This document shows positions 41,471-54,700 of a DNA stretch of 64,000 nt, piece by piece. A program made the position numbers and the translations under genes. The notes under the pieces are model-generated. The model was not told where the DNA came from. It worked only from the letters and a program-made list of their open reading frames with translations, and did not search any database. The stretch comes from Rhinopomastus cyanomelas (lineage: Eukaryota; Chordata; Aves; Bucerotiformes; Rhinopomastidae), in assembly GCA_013400115.1 (NCBI GenBank), contig VXBP01003666.1, positions 1 through 64,000 on the forward strand. The letters run 5' to 3'. Positions within the stretch are counted from its first letter, which is position 1. Every line of letters starts with the position of its first letter.

Positions 41471-43067
41471 AATTTGCAGCAGTGGCCCTAAGATCGTTGG
41501 GTTCAACCCAAACCTGTGTGACGGTGTCGGGGCATCGCTGGGGGGATGGGATCAGCAGCTGCCAAGCTGCTGCAGTGAATCATCAAAGCGTTTCCTGCTC
41601 TAAACCCCTTCTCCCCGCACACTCCCCTGTTTGCAGCAGCATCGGGGCTGCTCTTTGAGAACCCAGAGCAGCAACCGCCCTTTCCCTGCGATGGGGAAGT
41701 GTCAACAGGGGCAGGACTCTGCCGGCTGCCCCGGTGACTCCTCCAGTGACTCAGACCCCACCGCTGGGGTGTTGCGTGAAGACACGAGGCGAGATGGGGG
41801 CTTCTCCTCTTTGTACATCACCAGGGTGTTGCCTGGCAAGGAAAGGGCCGGGTTAGTCACCGGGGTGGCCACCTGCAGCCGTAGAAGGGAAGCCCTTGGA
41901 TCCCACTGAGAACCGCCCAGGTGCTGTGGAGGCAGAAAACGCTTGGCAGGTCTGCTGCTGTCAGTACGGAGGAGAGGATTGAGCTGCAGCAGCGCCTACA
42001 GAACCAGAGCCTTTTCCTCCCTTTCTTTGCCTTGAAAGGATGTTCCTGCTCCCAACTCAATGGGTTTGTCCCCCCCGGCAGTGTTTTCTACCTGTTCTAC
42101 CAGCTCCTACTGCAGCAGCCACTGCTTGAATCCAGCCCCTCGTCCTGTCTCAGGTCCGTCCCTTTGCCCTGGTCACTGGCCAGAAGTTAGTTGCTACATT
42201 TGGGGTTTTTAATGCCCATCGGCACCTCAAAGCCGAGCTCAGCCACAGAGAGAGGTGCAGCTCACGCACACCCTGGGGGCTGTGGTAGCTCCCCAGCAGA
42301 GAATCGATGATGGCAAAGGCTGGTCCCAGTCTGTCTGACATCCCCACAGCCCATCTCCACTCACCGGGGCTGGGGGTGAGCCTCTACGGAGATCATGATA
42401 CTTTGGAAAGAGAATCTCCGCACCAGGCTCAACCCCAAAAGGAGAGGTGGGGAGATGCAGCGGGAGGTAAAGGTGCTTCAAAGCATCTCCTGACCTGGAG
42501 TGGCTGAGGGCCACCACAGCATTTCCTTGGTGACTGCAGCCCATGCCCTTTGCTTGCCTTAGCAACTAAATATTTGCTGCTGCACCTGGCTGGGCAGCAA
42601 ACAGCCACCAACGGGCCGGTGCAGGGCTGGTTTAGGGCACAGCAGTGGCTTTGGCTGTGGGTTTGGGATCACTGTGGGATGCTGCCAGTGGATGGGAGAT
42701 GCTGCCCAGGAACAACTTTGGGAGACCCTGCCCTAAGAGATCTGAACATGGAACAATGTTCAAAGACTTTAGGTCTTTGGGGAGAGGCTGGAGCCGGGTG
42801 TGATGATCTCTTCTGCTGTCGCGTGTCCCGTCCCCCCCCCACCCCCCTTTGCAGCCTGCAGCTCTCACTGCTCAGAGGATGGTTGTTGGGGCAGTATTTT
42901 AACCCCCTCTCTAAACCTCTCCTTCCCGAGCCCTTAGCTGAGGATTTTCACTCCTTACATCAAGTTATTTCCACCACCTGACGAGCTCTGTATAACACAG
43001 GAGGAAGAAAAGCTGGTGGCAGCTGCCAGCGGGAACCCTGGACCTCTGCAGCCCTCGGCTCCGGGGC

Positions 43068-43085
43068 GGGGGGGGGGGGGGGGGG
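43068..43085 (+). repeat. G18 homopolymer
   Basis: Eighteen consecutive G, with more G blocks on both sides (ccggggc before, gggagg after). A possible quadruplex former, or an assembly-length uncertainty. Confidence 0.9.
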
Positions 43086-44059
43086 AGGGAGGCGATTCTC
43101 AGGGCAGCCTCAAGGAAACCCTCTGTCAGCAGAGTCAACACGCCGGAGCTGCCGGAGCGGCTCCGCTCTTACGTTTCCCAACGTCCTAGGGTGTTTCAGA
43201 GGGAGAGGTCCCGAGGTGGAGCACCCTGACTGCCAGCTGCCCAGTTCCCAGCAGTTCCCAGTAACCCGTAACGCAGCGCAGTGGTGGCCTGTGGCTGGCA
43301 AATGCCTGCCCGCTGCGCTCGCCGGTGTGGTCACCAGCCTTGTTCTAGCCATAGTGCTTACGGCAGGAGAACACGGGGCAAGGGACGGGAGCTCTGCCTT
43401 TAATGTCTGGTGTCATCAGCTGGGAACGAACCGCTCGTCATCAGCTTCGGGGGCTAATTACAGGACGGCGCCAGGCGCAGAACACGCCCCTGTGCGGCCA
43501 TTAAACAAGATCAAAACCACGAAACCAGCCCCAAAAGGGCCTGGGAGCCGCCACAGGGATGAACCGCCCCGAGAGTGGCTGAGGAGGGGGTGTCCTGACA
43601 CGCAGACCTGCAGCCACCGGGGCAAACACCAGCACCACGGAAAAGCCAGGGGCACCGATGCCTCCCAGCGCACACCAGCAGCCAGCAGGGGCCGGGAATG
43701 AGATCTCGCTTGTCCAGCCCCGGGGCACCGCTCCTGGCTGTCGGTGCCACCCAGGGCTGTGATTAATGGTCAAAGTCCCGCGGTCTCCAGCCCCTGCACA
43801 GGAGCATCCGCTGCCCTTCCCCATCACAGTTTTCCCATCGCTCACCTCAGGGGGAGGAGGGTTGATGAGGTCCTGCCGCCACAACGTTGGGAAAGAGCAA
43901 AGCGCTCAGCGGGACTGTACTTAATCGCAGAATTATTGGGGTTCTCATCGTTACGGCAGAGGCGCCCACACCGGAGCAATTGGAGTCCAGCAGCCCACGA
44001 ACCAGCGGGGATCCCCGGCTGCCCTGGCTACTGCCCCCATCCTCAAGTTAAACCATCTC

Positions 44060-44595
44060 CTTTATCCCTCTCCCACCTCCTCCAGCTCCTGCTGCTTCCT
44101 CGCAGAGGGGAACTACGCAGATGGTGCTGGAGACAACATTACCAGCCTGACTGGGCTCACTGGGGGATTGTCCCCCTGTACTGGGCACTGGGGAGGGCTC
44201 ATCTCCAGTACTGGGGGCAGTACTGAGGGAGCTGAGGATGGTTGGCTGAAGGGGGACCTCACTGCTGCCTGCAACTGCCTTACAGGGGGGTGGGGTGAGG
44301 TGGGGGTCGGTCTCTTCTCTCCAGTCACCAGCAACAGGACAAGAGGAAACGGCCTCAGGCTACCCCAGGGGAGGGTTAGGTTGGCCCTGAGGAGAAACTT
44401 TACCCTGAGAGGGGTCCTCAGCCCTTGGCAGAGGCTGCCCAGGGAAGGGGTTGAATGGCCACCCCCGGCTGTGTTTCACAGTTGGGGAAGTCTGGAGCTC
44501 AGGGACAGGGTTTGGGGAGGGGGGCTTGGGACAGCTGGGTTCAGGGTTGGACTCAATGGGCTTGAAGGTCTTTTCCAACCTGAACGATTCTTGAC
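44060..44595 (+). mobile_element. CR1 copy with unusual 5' part
   Basis: From about 44160 ordinary CR1 (tgtactgggcactggggagg ... gggttggactcaatgggctt). The 100 bp before it (cctcctccagctcctgctgc...) recurs only at 52210 here. Confidence 0.85.
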
Positions 44596-46277
44596 ATTTC
44601 TCTATTTACTTTTTTAAACTCTGCCTGGACCTTGCCCCATTTCTCCAGCAGGCCCAGGGCCAACCTGGAGCTTTACTGGTCACCCAGGACTTGCTGGAGG
44701 GCTGCCCCCAGTTTGGCCGGAGCTGCCCCACACCTCGGGTTTGGCTGTGATTCATCTCCAAGCGGCTGATAGTTTCCAAGGGAAGGGACCAAGCTGAGTT
44801 AGGGCCAGTGGCTCTGGGGCGGTGGCACCTTTCCCGGAGGAAGCCCCTGTGTTCTTGGAATGGGAGTTCCATCCTGAGGTGCCTGATGCTCCTGGGGTGG
44901 TGGAAGGGACAGGAGAGCTCTGCAGTGCCAGACTGTGAATGAGGCACTGGAAACCTCTCTGACCCCTCCTGGCTTCGTGGCAGCAGAAGGGAGAAATCAC
45001 TGTGAGGCAGGAGAGGAGGTTTGGAGGGAGGTTCTGACATCAAGGACCTGCGGCGACAGAGCTGGGGCGCCAGGAACGGCACTGAGCCCTGGGATTATCC
45101 TGCTCTAATAAAGGCTTAATTAGCACCATGAAAAGAGATCAGATCTTTCCAGCGGCAGCAGCCAGACCTCTTCACACCCCTCAGCGGGCTGAAAGCTACA
45201 TCCCCTATCCCAGAGGATGCTGCCTTGGGAGAGGGGTGATGCCCAGGAGCCCTTAACCTGGATTACAACAGCACAGGGTGACCCCTCGACGTGTCATTTG
45301 GGTTTGAATTTCAACCAGAAGCCCCTTTTCCTACCGGCAGTGCCCCTGTGGGAGGGGGAGACGGTGTTTGCTGATCTCCAGGGTTCTGAGGATGGAGCTG
45401 GTGTTTCCTCCCCAGGTTGCTGTGGATGAGTGGGATCAGTCCTGACAACAAAAAGCAGGGGTTAGTCATGATTTTTCTTTCTCTTCTCGGAAAGCAGCAG
45501 GTGGGGCCCATTCCTGAAGGGATTTGGCGCTGAGTTCAGCCCAACACCTTTCCCAGGCTCTCTGCAAAGCGCCTGGCTTGTGGTTGCCCGTGTCCCCGTG
45601 CCTGCACGCGTGAGCTGTGACTCATTGAAGCTCAGGGAGAGAACGTGGCTGGGCTGAGCACCACGAGCAGCCAGCAAGTGGACACCAACCTCGGAGTCAG
45701 GGAGCAGAAACGGAACCTGAGGGGTGGCTTCTGAATCAGCTCACAGAACCCTGGGGAGGTCTCCCGGGCCAGGCTGGGGTCGCTGCTCTTTGGGCTGCTG
45801 GGGTGGCTGATCTCCAGAGCGGCTGGAATCCTTCATTGTGAATTTCAAGGGCATCTGAGAGCCTGGATGTGGGGCTTTCGGTGCTCAGTTTGCCACTGGA
45901 GGACACCTGACCTCAGCCTCAGTCTCCATGGGGGATCGGTCAGTGAGGACAAGCCCTGGGCTGACAATGGGGCTGCTCCAAGGGCAGGGCTGAGGCACAG
46001 ATGGAGAAGCTTCCAGTTCTGCTTCATCCTCACGGGTACCCCGGGAGATGTTTTGGTAACATAAAACCACCAAACCTCACCAGAGCAGACTTGTGCGTGG
46101 GGCGAGTGCAGGTCCAGCCATAGGAGCTGTTTCATATCACTCAGTGGCCATTGGGGCAGGGCTGCTGTCTGCTGCTGTGTGACAGCTCAGCACCACCTTG
46201 GCGCAAACTGGTGATGCTCCTGTATGGAAGAGCTCCTCATTGTTCAAGAGGAGGTAGAGCCTGGGCTGAATCCACAC

Positions 46278-46905
46278 TGTCAGATTGGAAAAGACCCCCA
46301 GGATCATTGAGTCCAATCATCAACCCTACTCTGCAAGGTCCCTACTCTGCAAGGTCCCTACTCTGCAAGGTCACCCCTAAACCAGACCCCCAACGCTGCA
46401 TCGAAGCGGGTGCTAAACTCATCCAGGGATGAAGACTCAACTCTCATCCTGGGCAGGCCATCCAAGTCCCTGACCACTCTTTCAGAGAAGAATTTCTTCC
46501 TGATGACCAGTCTGACCCTCCCCTGTTGGAGCTGGAAGCCCTTCCCTCTGCTTCTGTTGATAACAACCTGTGACAAGAGCCCAGCAACAGCATCTGTGCA
46601 GAGTCCCTTCAGATAGTTGTAGAGAGTGACGAGGTCTCCCCTCAGCCTCCTCTTCCTCATACCAAACAGCCCCAGCTCTCTCCATCTCTCAGTCTCATCA
46701 GATTGCTTCTCCAGGCCCTGCCCCAGCTTCATTGCCCTCCTCTGCTCTCACTCCAGCATCTCGATGTCTCCCTTGGGCTGAGGTGCCCAGAACTGGAACC
46801 AGGACTCAAGGTGCAGCCTCCCCAAGTGCTGAGTGCAGGGGGACAACTGCCTCCCTACTCCTGCTGGCCACACAGTTTCTGATCCAGGCCACCTTGTTCG
46901 TCTTC
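46278..46905 (-). mobile_element. CR1, older tail type, antisense
   Basis: gattggaaaagacccccagg, a partly open minus frame 46358-46732 (LRGDLVTLYNYLKGLCTDAV), and gtgcagcctccccaag. Includes three copies of cctactctgcaaggtc (46323-46371). Confidence 0.93.
46323..46371. repeat. 16-17 bp triplication inside CR1
   Basis: accctactctgcaaggtc followed by two more cctactctgcaaggtc units. A local slippage in the CR1 3' end. Confidence 0.9.
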
Positions 46906-47014
46906 AGGTTCACCTGGGGGTGGCTTTGTTGTGTTTGAGTCCCTCTCAGGCTGTTCTCCTCCACGGAAGTGCTGTCGTGCTGTTCACAGGAGCCCAGAGT
47001 GGGTTGTGTCTGGG

Positions 47015-47075
47015 GCAGCAACACCTCTCACCAGACCCAGGTGCCCGCAGCTCCATCCAACTTGCTCTTGGGCAG
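47015..47075 (-). mobile_element. Short CR1 fragment, antisense
   Basis: ggcagcaacacctctcacca gacccaggtgcccgcagctc, third-subfamily 3' UTR. Too short to delimit well. Confidence 0.6.
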
Positions 47076-47639
47076 GGGGCTCAGGGCCACCCAAGCAGCC
47101 ACCCAGCAGCACCAGCCTAGACTGCCTGAGCATTCAGGCACCAGCAGGGCAGAGCTGCTCCTTGGGTGAGCAGGCTGCTGGGTTGGACTCGCCGGCACCC
47201 TTCAAACAAGCTGCGCGTCTCTCTCTCGTGTGGTTTGGAGGCAGGGGAGGTGCAGCGCTGCCGCAGCAAGAACCAAGCTCAACACCTCAGCCCCTGCAGC
47301 TCCGGATGCACCTGACTGGGAAACCCACCTGCCACTGCCTTCTGCAGCCTCTGCAAGACCCCAGCCCAACCTTCTGGAGGCACTTTGTGCTCAGTCCCCC
47401 TCCCCAGAGCCAAACCCCAGTGTCAGAAGCACCCATAGAGGAAAAGTAGACGCTGTGCCGTCACCCGTTTGCTCGCTGCTGGGTTGCGCCGGGCACCGGC
47501 AGAAGGCATTAGACAGGCTGCCGGGTTACTCAGCCACCAAAATGGTTGTTGCTCATGGGACGGGGCTGCGTCAGGACTGCGGAAACTCGAGTTCAAACAG
47601 ACGAGGAAGAGGAGGAAAGCTTTATTAGACGCCAGCTGT

Positions 47640-47705
47640 GCCCCACGGCGGAGCTGGGCTACAGAGGAGCAGAGCTGGGCTACAGGAGAGCAGAGCTGGT
47701 GGCCG
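47640..47705. repeat. cagagctgggctacag tandem repeat
   Basis: Three units of about 21 bp (gcggagctgggctacagagg, agcagagctgggctacagga, gagcagagctggtggccgag), in the GC-rich flank downstream of UBR4. Confidence 0.75.
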
Positions 47706-48399
47706 AGGCCAGGGAGCAGCATGCACAACCGGGCAAGAGGCAGGCAGGGCTGTATCTGAAGCAGCTACCTGGCTGCCAGTCGAGCTCAGCACATGCATGA
47801 CACGAGCTGTGAGAGGCCGAGCTGCGAGAGTGTGAACGGCCAGCTCCGCGAGCGGCCAGCGACTGCCCTCCATGCACTGGGCTGGGGCTAAATGTTTTGA
47901 GCAGAGACAGAGCGAAAAACGAGGTGGGAGCGAGCAGCACCCCCTGGGCTCGCCCTGGGAAAGCAGGCTGCCACCAGGGCTATCGCCACGTGGGTTTGCT
48001 CTGAATACAGCCCTGGAGAGAGAGCCGGGGCAGGACAGAGACGGTGCTACACGATGTTCCTGCAGAGGGGGGACACGCTCGACAGCTGCCCTTGCCCAAG
48101 CAGAGAAAGGGCATGAGGAACTGCTGTCCCTGCAGCCCCCGAGTCTCTCCAGCTCGTGGCCCGCAAGGAGAACCCCGCTCTGCGTGCGGGCAGGGCAGTC
48201 AGCAAAGGCAGCGTCAGGCTGCCGCTGCGCCTGCTGCGAGCCTTCCGCTTCCCGAGCCCCCTTTTCCAGAATGAGGGCCAGAGAAGAGCAGCAGCTCCAA
48301 GCCCTGAGAGAAGGAGCTCTGCCAGAAGAGACGAGAGAGAACCTGGCGCTGGGGTGGCTGCACGGCCGAAGCAGTAGTCAAACCCATCTTACCCATTTG

Positions 48400-48718
48400 T
48401 TCGGTTTATTTAACTCCAAGAGGCGCTCGCTAAAGCACGACAGATGGACTGGGCTGGGCGTCCTCTCTCTACAAGTCCTTTCCGACCACAGCTTTAAATA
48501 CCAAAGGCTTTACAGACAGAAGCGCTGAAAGTACAAGGTTAAAACAAATCTAAATCCCAAAACACTCCAAGGGGAGAAGAAGAAGGAGGAAAACAAACAA
48601 ACAGAAGTTGTAGAAAATAAAACCCGACAAACAACTGCAGCAGCTCCTCAGGGAAGGGACAGACTGCACGAGGAGGGACACAAAGGAACGGAAGTCTGCT
48701 TCTCTCTGTGCCGGTGGC
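48400..48718 (-). other. UBR4: UBR4 3' UTR
   Basis: About 320 bp after the stop, free of CR1, running to the first good AATAAA. It contains A-rich stretches (48540-48630 on plus), ordinary for a UTR. Confidence 0.7.
48405..48410 (-). terminator. UBR4 poly(A) signal
   Basis: AATAAA on the minus strand, 309 bp past the stop codon. A second AATAAA near 47620 is a weaker, more distant alternative. Confidence 0.6.
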
Positions 48719-48783
48719 TCAGGGGATGGAGCTCAGGAGATCCTTGAGGAAGCTGTCGGGGTCGCTGATCTCTGATAAAAGCC
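48719..48783 (-). CDS. UBR4: UBR4 terminal exon
   Basis: 65 bp of coding: completes Gly, then LLSEISDPDSFLKDLLSSIP and TGA (48719-48721). Acceptor gaag. Confidence 0.97.
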
Positions 48784-51700
48784 CTTCAAACAAAGAAAGA
48801 CAATGAACATCGATCAGACAGGCCAAGAGGTTTCTCCGGCCCACCCTGGGATTTGCGCAGGCTGCTGCTGACAGCTGCAGTGCAGATAAACCTGTGGGAG
48901 GGTTTAGGTGCTGACGGGACCAGAGGGTGGATGTTAAAATCCATGTGGCTCTGGCTCCTGTGTGACAAAGCTGCTGTGGGATCCTGCTCACTGCTCCTCT
49001 CCCTCTCTGGAGAGACACCAGTACCCTCCTTCTCTGGACAGAGAGACACCAGTACCCTCCTTCTCTGGACAGAGACGGGCCTGGGGCAGTGGCAGAAGTT
49101 CTCTCCACCATCATTTTCAGCTTCTCCTAACCACCGGAGACACCCAATCCCTGTGGCAGGCACTGCTGCAGCCTGTTTCCCAGCCTTCAAAGCACAGGTG
49201 CCCCACCTGCCCTGAGCTGTGATGCTGAACAGAGCTGCACGAGGACCCGCAGGGTCGGGAAGAGAGAAACTTTCCTGCCTGGCGATGCCCTGGGGTGTCC
49301 CGCTACGGCTTTGAGCACAGCGCCAGGCAGCAGCTGAAGTGTCCAGGTCTCCCCTCGGCATCAGGAATGTCACCTGGATGAGCGGCACTTGTGGGCCGCT
49401 AGGGCAGTCTCTAAAAGGGAAAGCCCGGACTCACCAGCCACATCCAGGAACTCGGAAAATGTCTCCACTGGCATGAACTCCTCCTGGAAGGTTTTCAGGG
49501 CCTTGTCCGCAGCCTCGTGTATTGGCATGTCATTGTGTCGGATGAACTCAGCAAGAGAGTAGGACCAGCCTCCCTCTGTGTTACTCGTAGGCACCTTCTG
49601 CAAGAGGGGAAGAAAGGGAGGCAGTCAGTCCAAAACCCCTGTTTTGAAGATCAGCTGCAGCCCCTGACACCTTCTCCTGCCACTCTTGGGCTTCCCTGCC
49701 CTGTCTCCTGCCGAGGAGCCGCTCAGGCGCTACCCTGCGGGAGACTCTGAGCTGTGTTTTAGAGCACAAGGGCCCAAGAAGGCCAACAGCATCCTGGCTG
49801 GGACCAGCACCAGTGTGGCCAGCAGGAGCAGGGAAGGGACTGTCCCCCTGTCCTGGGCACTGGGGAGGCCTCATCTCCAGTACTGGGGGCAGTGCTGAGC
49901 ACTTCAATCCAAGAAGGACATTGAGGGCCTGGAGCAGGTGCAGAGAAAGGCAGTGGAGCTGGGGAACGGTTCTTGGGGACAGGACTGATGGGGAGAGGCT
50001 GAGGAGCTGGTTGCCCTGAGGAACAGGAGGCTGAGGGGAGACCTTGCCCTCTGCAACTACCTGACAGGAGGGTGGAGTGAGGTGGGGTCTCTTCTTCCAG
50101 GGAACAAGGGATAGGACAAGAGGAAACAGCCTCAAGCTGCCCCAGTGGAGGGTTAGGTTGGCCCCGAGGAGAAACTTCTTCCTGGGAAGGGCCCTGAGCT
50201 CTTGGCACAGGCTGCCCAGGGAAGGGGTTTAATGGCCACCCCTGGCCATGTCTCTCCGTCAGGGAGCTCAGGGACAGGGTTTGGGGGTAAGTTGGGACAG
50301 GTGGGTTCAGGGTTGGACTTGATGAGCTTGAAGGTCTTTTCCAACCTGAATGACTCTGATTGTTCAATCACTAAGTCCAATCCACAGCTACCTGACAGCA
50401 CAACAGGCACAGGCAGCCTCCTGCAGCCCTTCTGCTTGTGCAAGGAGGCGATGTCAATGTCCCCAGAGGTGCAGCAGCTCTGTCCAGAAAGCGGAAGCAG
50501 AACGACCTCCCTGTTTGCTCTCACCTTGAACATGTTGTAAATGAGATCCACCAGCGCCCAGAAGAGAAGGGCGGAGCGATACGTCGCGTAGTCCTTCACC
50601 GCCTTATCTGTCAGCCTGTGAAGAGAACAAAACCAACCTTGGAGTTAACTGCTTCACTTTGTGTTGGGAACCCACAGGAGGGACAGGGTGAGAGTTGAAG
50701 TGGCCCAGCAGCAGTCAGTGACAGGCAGGGAATCTCACTGGGTGCTCTGGGACACAATCAGACTTGCTCTGGAACCACCTCTGCTCTGGGGACAGGCTGA
50801 GGGAGCTGGAGTTGTTCAGCCCAGGGAAGAGAAGACTCCAGGGAGCTGCCTTCCAGTACCTGAAGGGAACCTCCAGGAAGGCTTTTCTCAAGGGGATCCA
50901 GCAATAGGACAAAGGGAAATGGTTTGAAACTGAAGGAGAGGAGGTTCAGAGTAGATCTGAGGACAAAGTTCTTCAGTGCCAGGGTGGAGAGACTCTGGAA
51001 TCGACTGCCTGGAGCGACTGTGTGGCTGCCCCTTCCTGGAGGTGCTTGAGGCCAGGTTGGATGAGGCCTGGAGCAACCAAGTCTGGTTGACAGGAGTCAC
51101 TGCCCCTGGCAGGGGGTTGGAGGAGATGAGCCATGAGGTCCCTTCCACATTCAGCCAGTCTGGGATTCCACAACAGAACCAGAACAAACTCTGGGCTTCA
51201 GACTCAGCCTGTGCCAGCACCTGAGAACCTGCTTCTGCTTCACAAAAGCATTTCTGAGCATTTCTGAGCAACTTTGAGGGACAAACCTTGTCCCTGAAGA
51301 AAGGGAGGAGCTTCCATTCAGCACCTTCTCACTCACTCCACCACCACAAAAGGGTTTCTTTTGGAAACTCAGCATCTGGCGGCCAGTGCTCTGGAAGCTG
51401 GGGACAGTAGCTCCCAAAGCTCACAGCGCTCATCACAAACAGGTTCTGGCAAGGCAGAACCTCCTGCCAGCGGCTCTAATGGGTTTGGAATCTCTCTGCC
51501 TGTGTTTCTCGGGTCCAGCTGCCTCCATTGCAGGCTGCTTCCTGCTCCCCACCTGAAAACTTAAGGCGGGGGTATCCAGAACGAGCTCATGGAGGGGTCT
51601 CACCTGGCCCTGACCAGCTGCAGTCAGAGTCAGGGGTGGTTTAGAGAAGAGAACATTTTGCTGCTCGTATTCTAAAGGGCTCTGCTTGTCTCTGCCCTTG

Positions 51701-54700
51701 GAGCAGCCGACTTGGTAGGTGGCAGCCTGCTGAGCAGCCAGGCTTAATTATTTAAAGGAAAAGCAATTAGTGAAGGTGACTACGTTTCCACGGGAAGACG
51801 AGCGACTCGGAGCGAAGCTAATTGTAGCCTCCCAACCAGTGCAAGACAAGAGGCTCTTCTCATGTGATCGGCTTTGGATCTAATTGCAGTCTGCTCCTTT
51901 AATTGAAACCCAAAAGGCCCTGGTGGGTCCAGGCTGGTAGGTACCTTCTGGAGGTGCTGCTCCAGAGAGCGGTGGCGGCGCTTTCATTAGTGTGAGTGGC
52001 TCCTGGCTCACCAGCTACGCACGGGCGGCCAGCGCGAAGGCAAACAGGAGCACTCCAGGAGCCTCGCTTGGCTCATGAATATTTGACCAAGATCACAGTC
52101 AGGAGCAAAGGGAGAAGTCAAAAGAATCTCTAGGGCATTTTTCCTCCCACCCTCCGGGTGAAATCTAGAATGAAGGGTCTGTAGGACCCTCATCCCCAAA
52201 AGAAACGGTCTCTTTTATCCCTCTCTGACCTCCTCCAGCTCCTGCTGCTTCCTTACAGAGGGGAATGAGCAGAAGATGCTGGAAACAACATCACCAGCCA
52301 GACTAGACTCACTGGGGACTGTCCCCATGTACTGGGCACTGGGGAGGCCTCATCTCCAGTACTGGAGGCAGTGCTGGGCACCTCAGTACAAGAAGGACAT
52401 TGAGGGGCTGGAGCAGGTGCAGAGAAGGGCAGCAACAGAGCTGGGGAAGGATCTGGGAGAGGCTGAGGGAGCTGGGGCTGGTTGGTCTGAGGAAGAGGAA
52501 GCTGAGGGCAGACCTTCCCACTCTCTACAGCGACCTGAAGGGACAGTGTGGAGAGGCAGAGGCTGGTCCCTCTGAGTTGTGTTTACCAAGAAAAAGAACA
52601 AACCCACAGCTCACATCTGTTTGGCTCCTTTCACCTCTGGGGTCAGGAACCCCAAGTGTTTCTAGAGCTGAGCACCTCTCGCTTCAGTCGTGCACACAAA
52701 CTGCAGCTCTGGGCAGAGACCGAGATGTTTTGGGGTAGACTCTCGGCCAGATTCAGCTCGAATCCCTGTCACTCTGAAGAGCCCAGCTGAGCAGCTGGAT
52801 AAAACACCACCCTGCAGCACAGCACAGGCTGTGCTCACCGCCTGCACTCAGCTACAAGGCAACGTGAAGTACTGCCCCAGTACCATCTACATAAAGGTCC
52901 TTTTTAGGATCACGAGTTGATCCGCAGCTGCTTGTCAACGTGCTGGTGGTTCTTGCAGCATCATCACCTCCCCCAGTGACGGTCAGAGTGAATCCTTGCG
53001 GCTCTCTAGTCACCAGTCCACACCACCCTGGTTCACGGGCAGGGCGGTGGTGATCCCAGTAATGCCCCCACACCCCATGAAGTGTGGAAAGCTCACTGTA
53101 ATCATGTGTATGCAGCCCCACTGCTGATCCAGATGGCAGCTCCCTCCCTGCCTCAGCCTACGTGCAGTCGAGGTCCCAGCACCTGTCTGCAACGCATTCC
53201 ACCGCCCATCGCCTACTTCCACAAGAACAAACAAGTGCAGATCCTGACGCAGAGCTGCTCAGGAGAGCCCAGTGCAGAGCCACAGGGATCAGAAGGGAGG
53301 GGAGCACGTCCCCGCGCGACTAGATCAGTCAGGGGGACTGGAGTGGGTGATGTTCCAAGGTCCCTTCCAACCCGATGCTCTGTGACTCTGTGAAATAAGA
53401 GCTGCTGGACTCCTGTCAGTGGAGGCTTTGTGCTCTCCTGGTCCGTGTGGGTTAACGAAAGCCCTTGAATAAACCTTGACATGATTCCCGAGAACAATTT
53501 CCGAGCGCTTTTCCCTGGAATCCCAGGGATGAGCTGGTTTAGCTGGAAACGCTCCATCCGTTCCAATGTGCTTTGGTTACACAGATCAGATGGGTAGGAA
53601 ACAGAATCCATTCCCGAGGCTGCTCAAACCCACCAAACCCCTCAGCAAACCCACCGAGGGGCTCTGCTTTCCCAGCCTCACGAAACAGCTGCACATCCTG
53701 CATCTGGAAAAGCAGCCCTCCAGGACAAACCCTCCTGCAGCTGCTAAACCCCCGCTCCCAGAACTCAGGCAGGGTGGTGGAAACAGGAGCCAGGAGCCCA
53801 GGGAGCAGACTGAGCTTGAACAAGTGAAAGCCAGCACTGGGATCAATACAGGAACCTCCTGAAGGGCTCCTTCACTTGTGCTGCCTCTAACAGCCCTGCT
53901 GCATGCTGTGCTGTGCGACGCCACCGTATGATGACTTTATCAACCACATAATTAACGTCATGGGCACGAGAAGGCCCTTTGAGGCGACTCAGGAGAACAA
54001 TGAACTTAGTCCTAATGATGACAGCTGTTTAAAATCATCTGTTCAGAAGCAGAATTCCCCTTCTTTGGCTGGGAATAGGTGCCTTTGTCAGGCAGGCAGA
54101 GCCCCTCCTTCTCGTGCCTCAAGTGCTCGGCAGCTGCTATTGATTTCTTTCTTGTAACAGAGCGATGGCCTTTGATTTCTAGTTCTATGTTTTTCTATTT
54201 CAGGAAGCTGCTGCCCCAACCCAAAGAGCAGAGAGACAGCTTCTTCAACAAGGCGGGCAGAGAGCAATGCTGGCAGCTCTGCAACGTAGCTCCCGCGGAG
54301 CTACTAGGGTGGCTCATGTGTGCTTGGGGGCAGGGGGACAGGAGCACTTCACCTGGTTGCCTACTTCTATCTGTTCTCTGGGGAAAAGCACTGCTGCTAG
54401 TGATTGACCGACTGACAGGCCCACTCCTGAAACCAGCCAGGGTTCTTGGAAGCCGAGTAGCTTCTCAGTCCTCGAAGGCTTAGCAGTCTCTCAGTCCTTG
54501 GAGGCTGAGTACCCTCTCAGTTCTTGAAGGCTTAGCCTCTCAGTCCTCAGAGGCTGAGTATCCTCTCAGTTCTGGCAGGGGGACTGGACTGGATGATCTC
54601 TTGAGGTCCCTTCCAAGCTCTAATGTTCTGTGATCCTTAGAAGCTGAGTAACCCTCTCACAAGGGTTAGCACCTGTTGCTCTAACACCCCCACACTCAGC

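Larger units (their letters stand above)
39663..48390. other. IFFO2-UBR4 intergenic region
   Basis: 8.7 kb. CR1 at 40233-40335, 40835-41470, 44060-44595, 46278-46905 and perhaps 47015-47075. Unique stretches 39663-40232, 40336-40834, 41471-44059, 44596-46277 and 47076-48390 contain no gene I can recognise. Long frames there (e.g. 43216-43701, 47872-48528) lack family resemblance and overlap others on the opposite strand. Confidence 0.7.

Noticed and set aside
47872..48528. 218-codon frame downstream of UBR4
   Set aside because: Overlaps the UBR4 3' UTR on the other strand, contains no recognisable domain, and its composition explains it.
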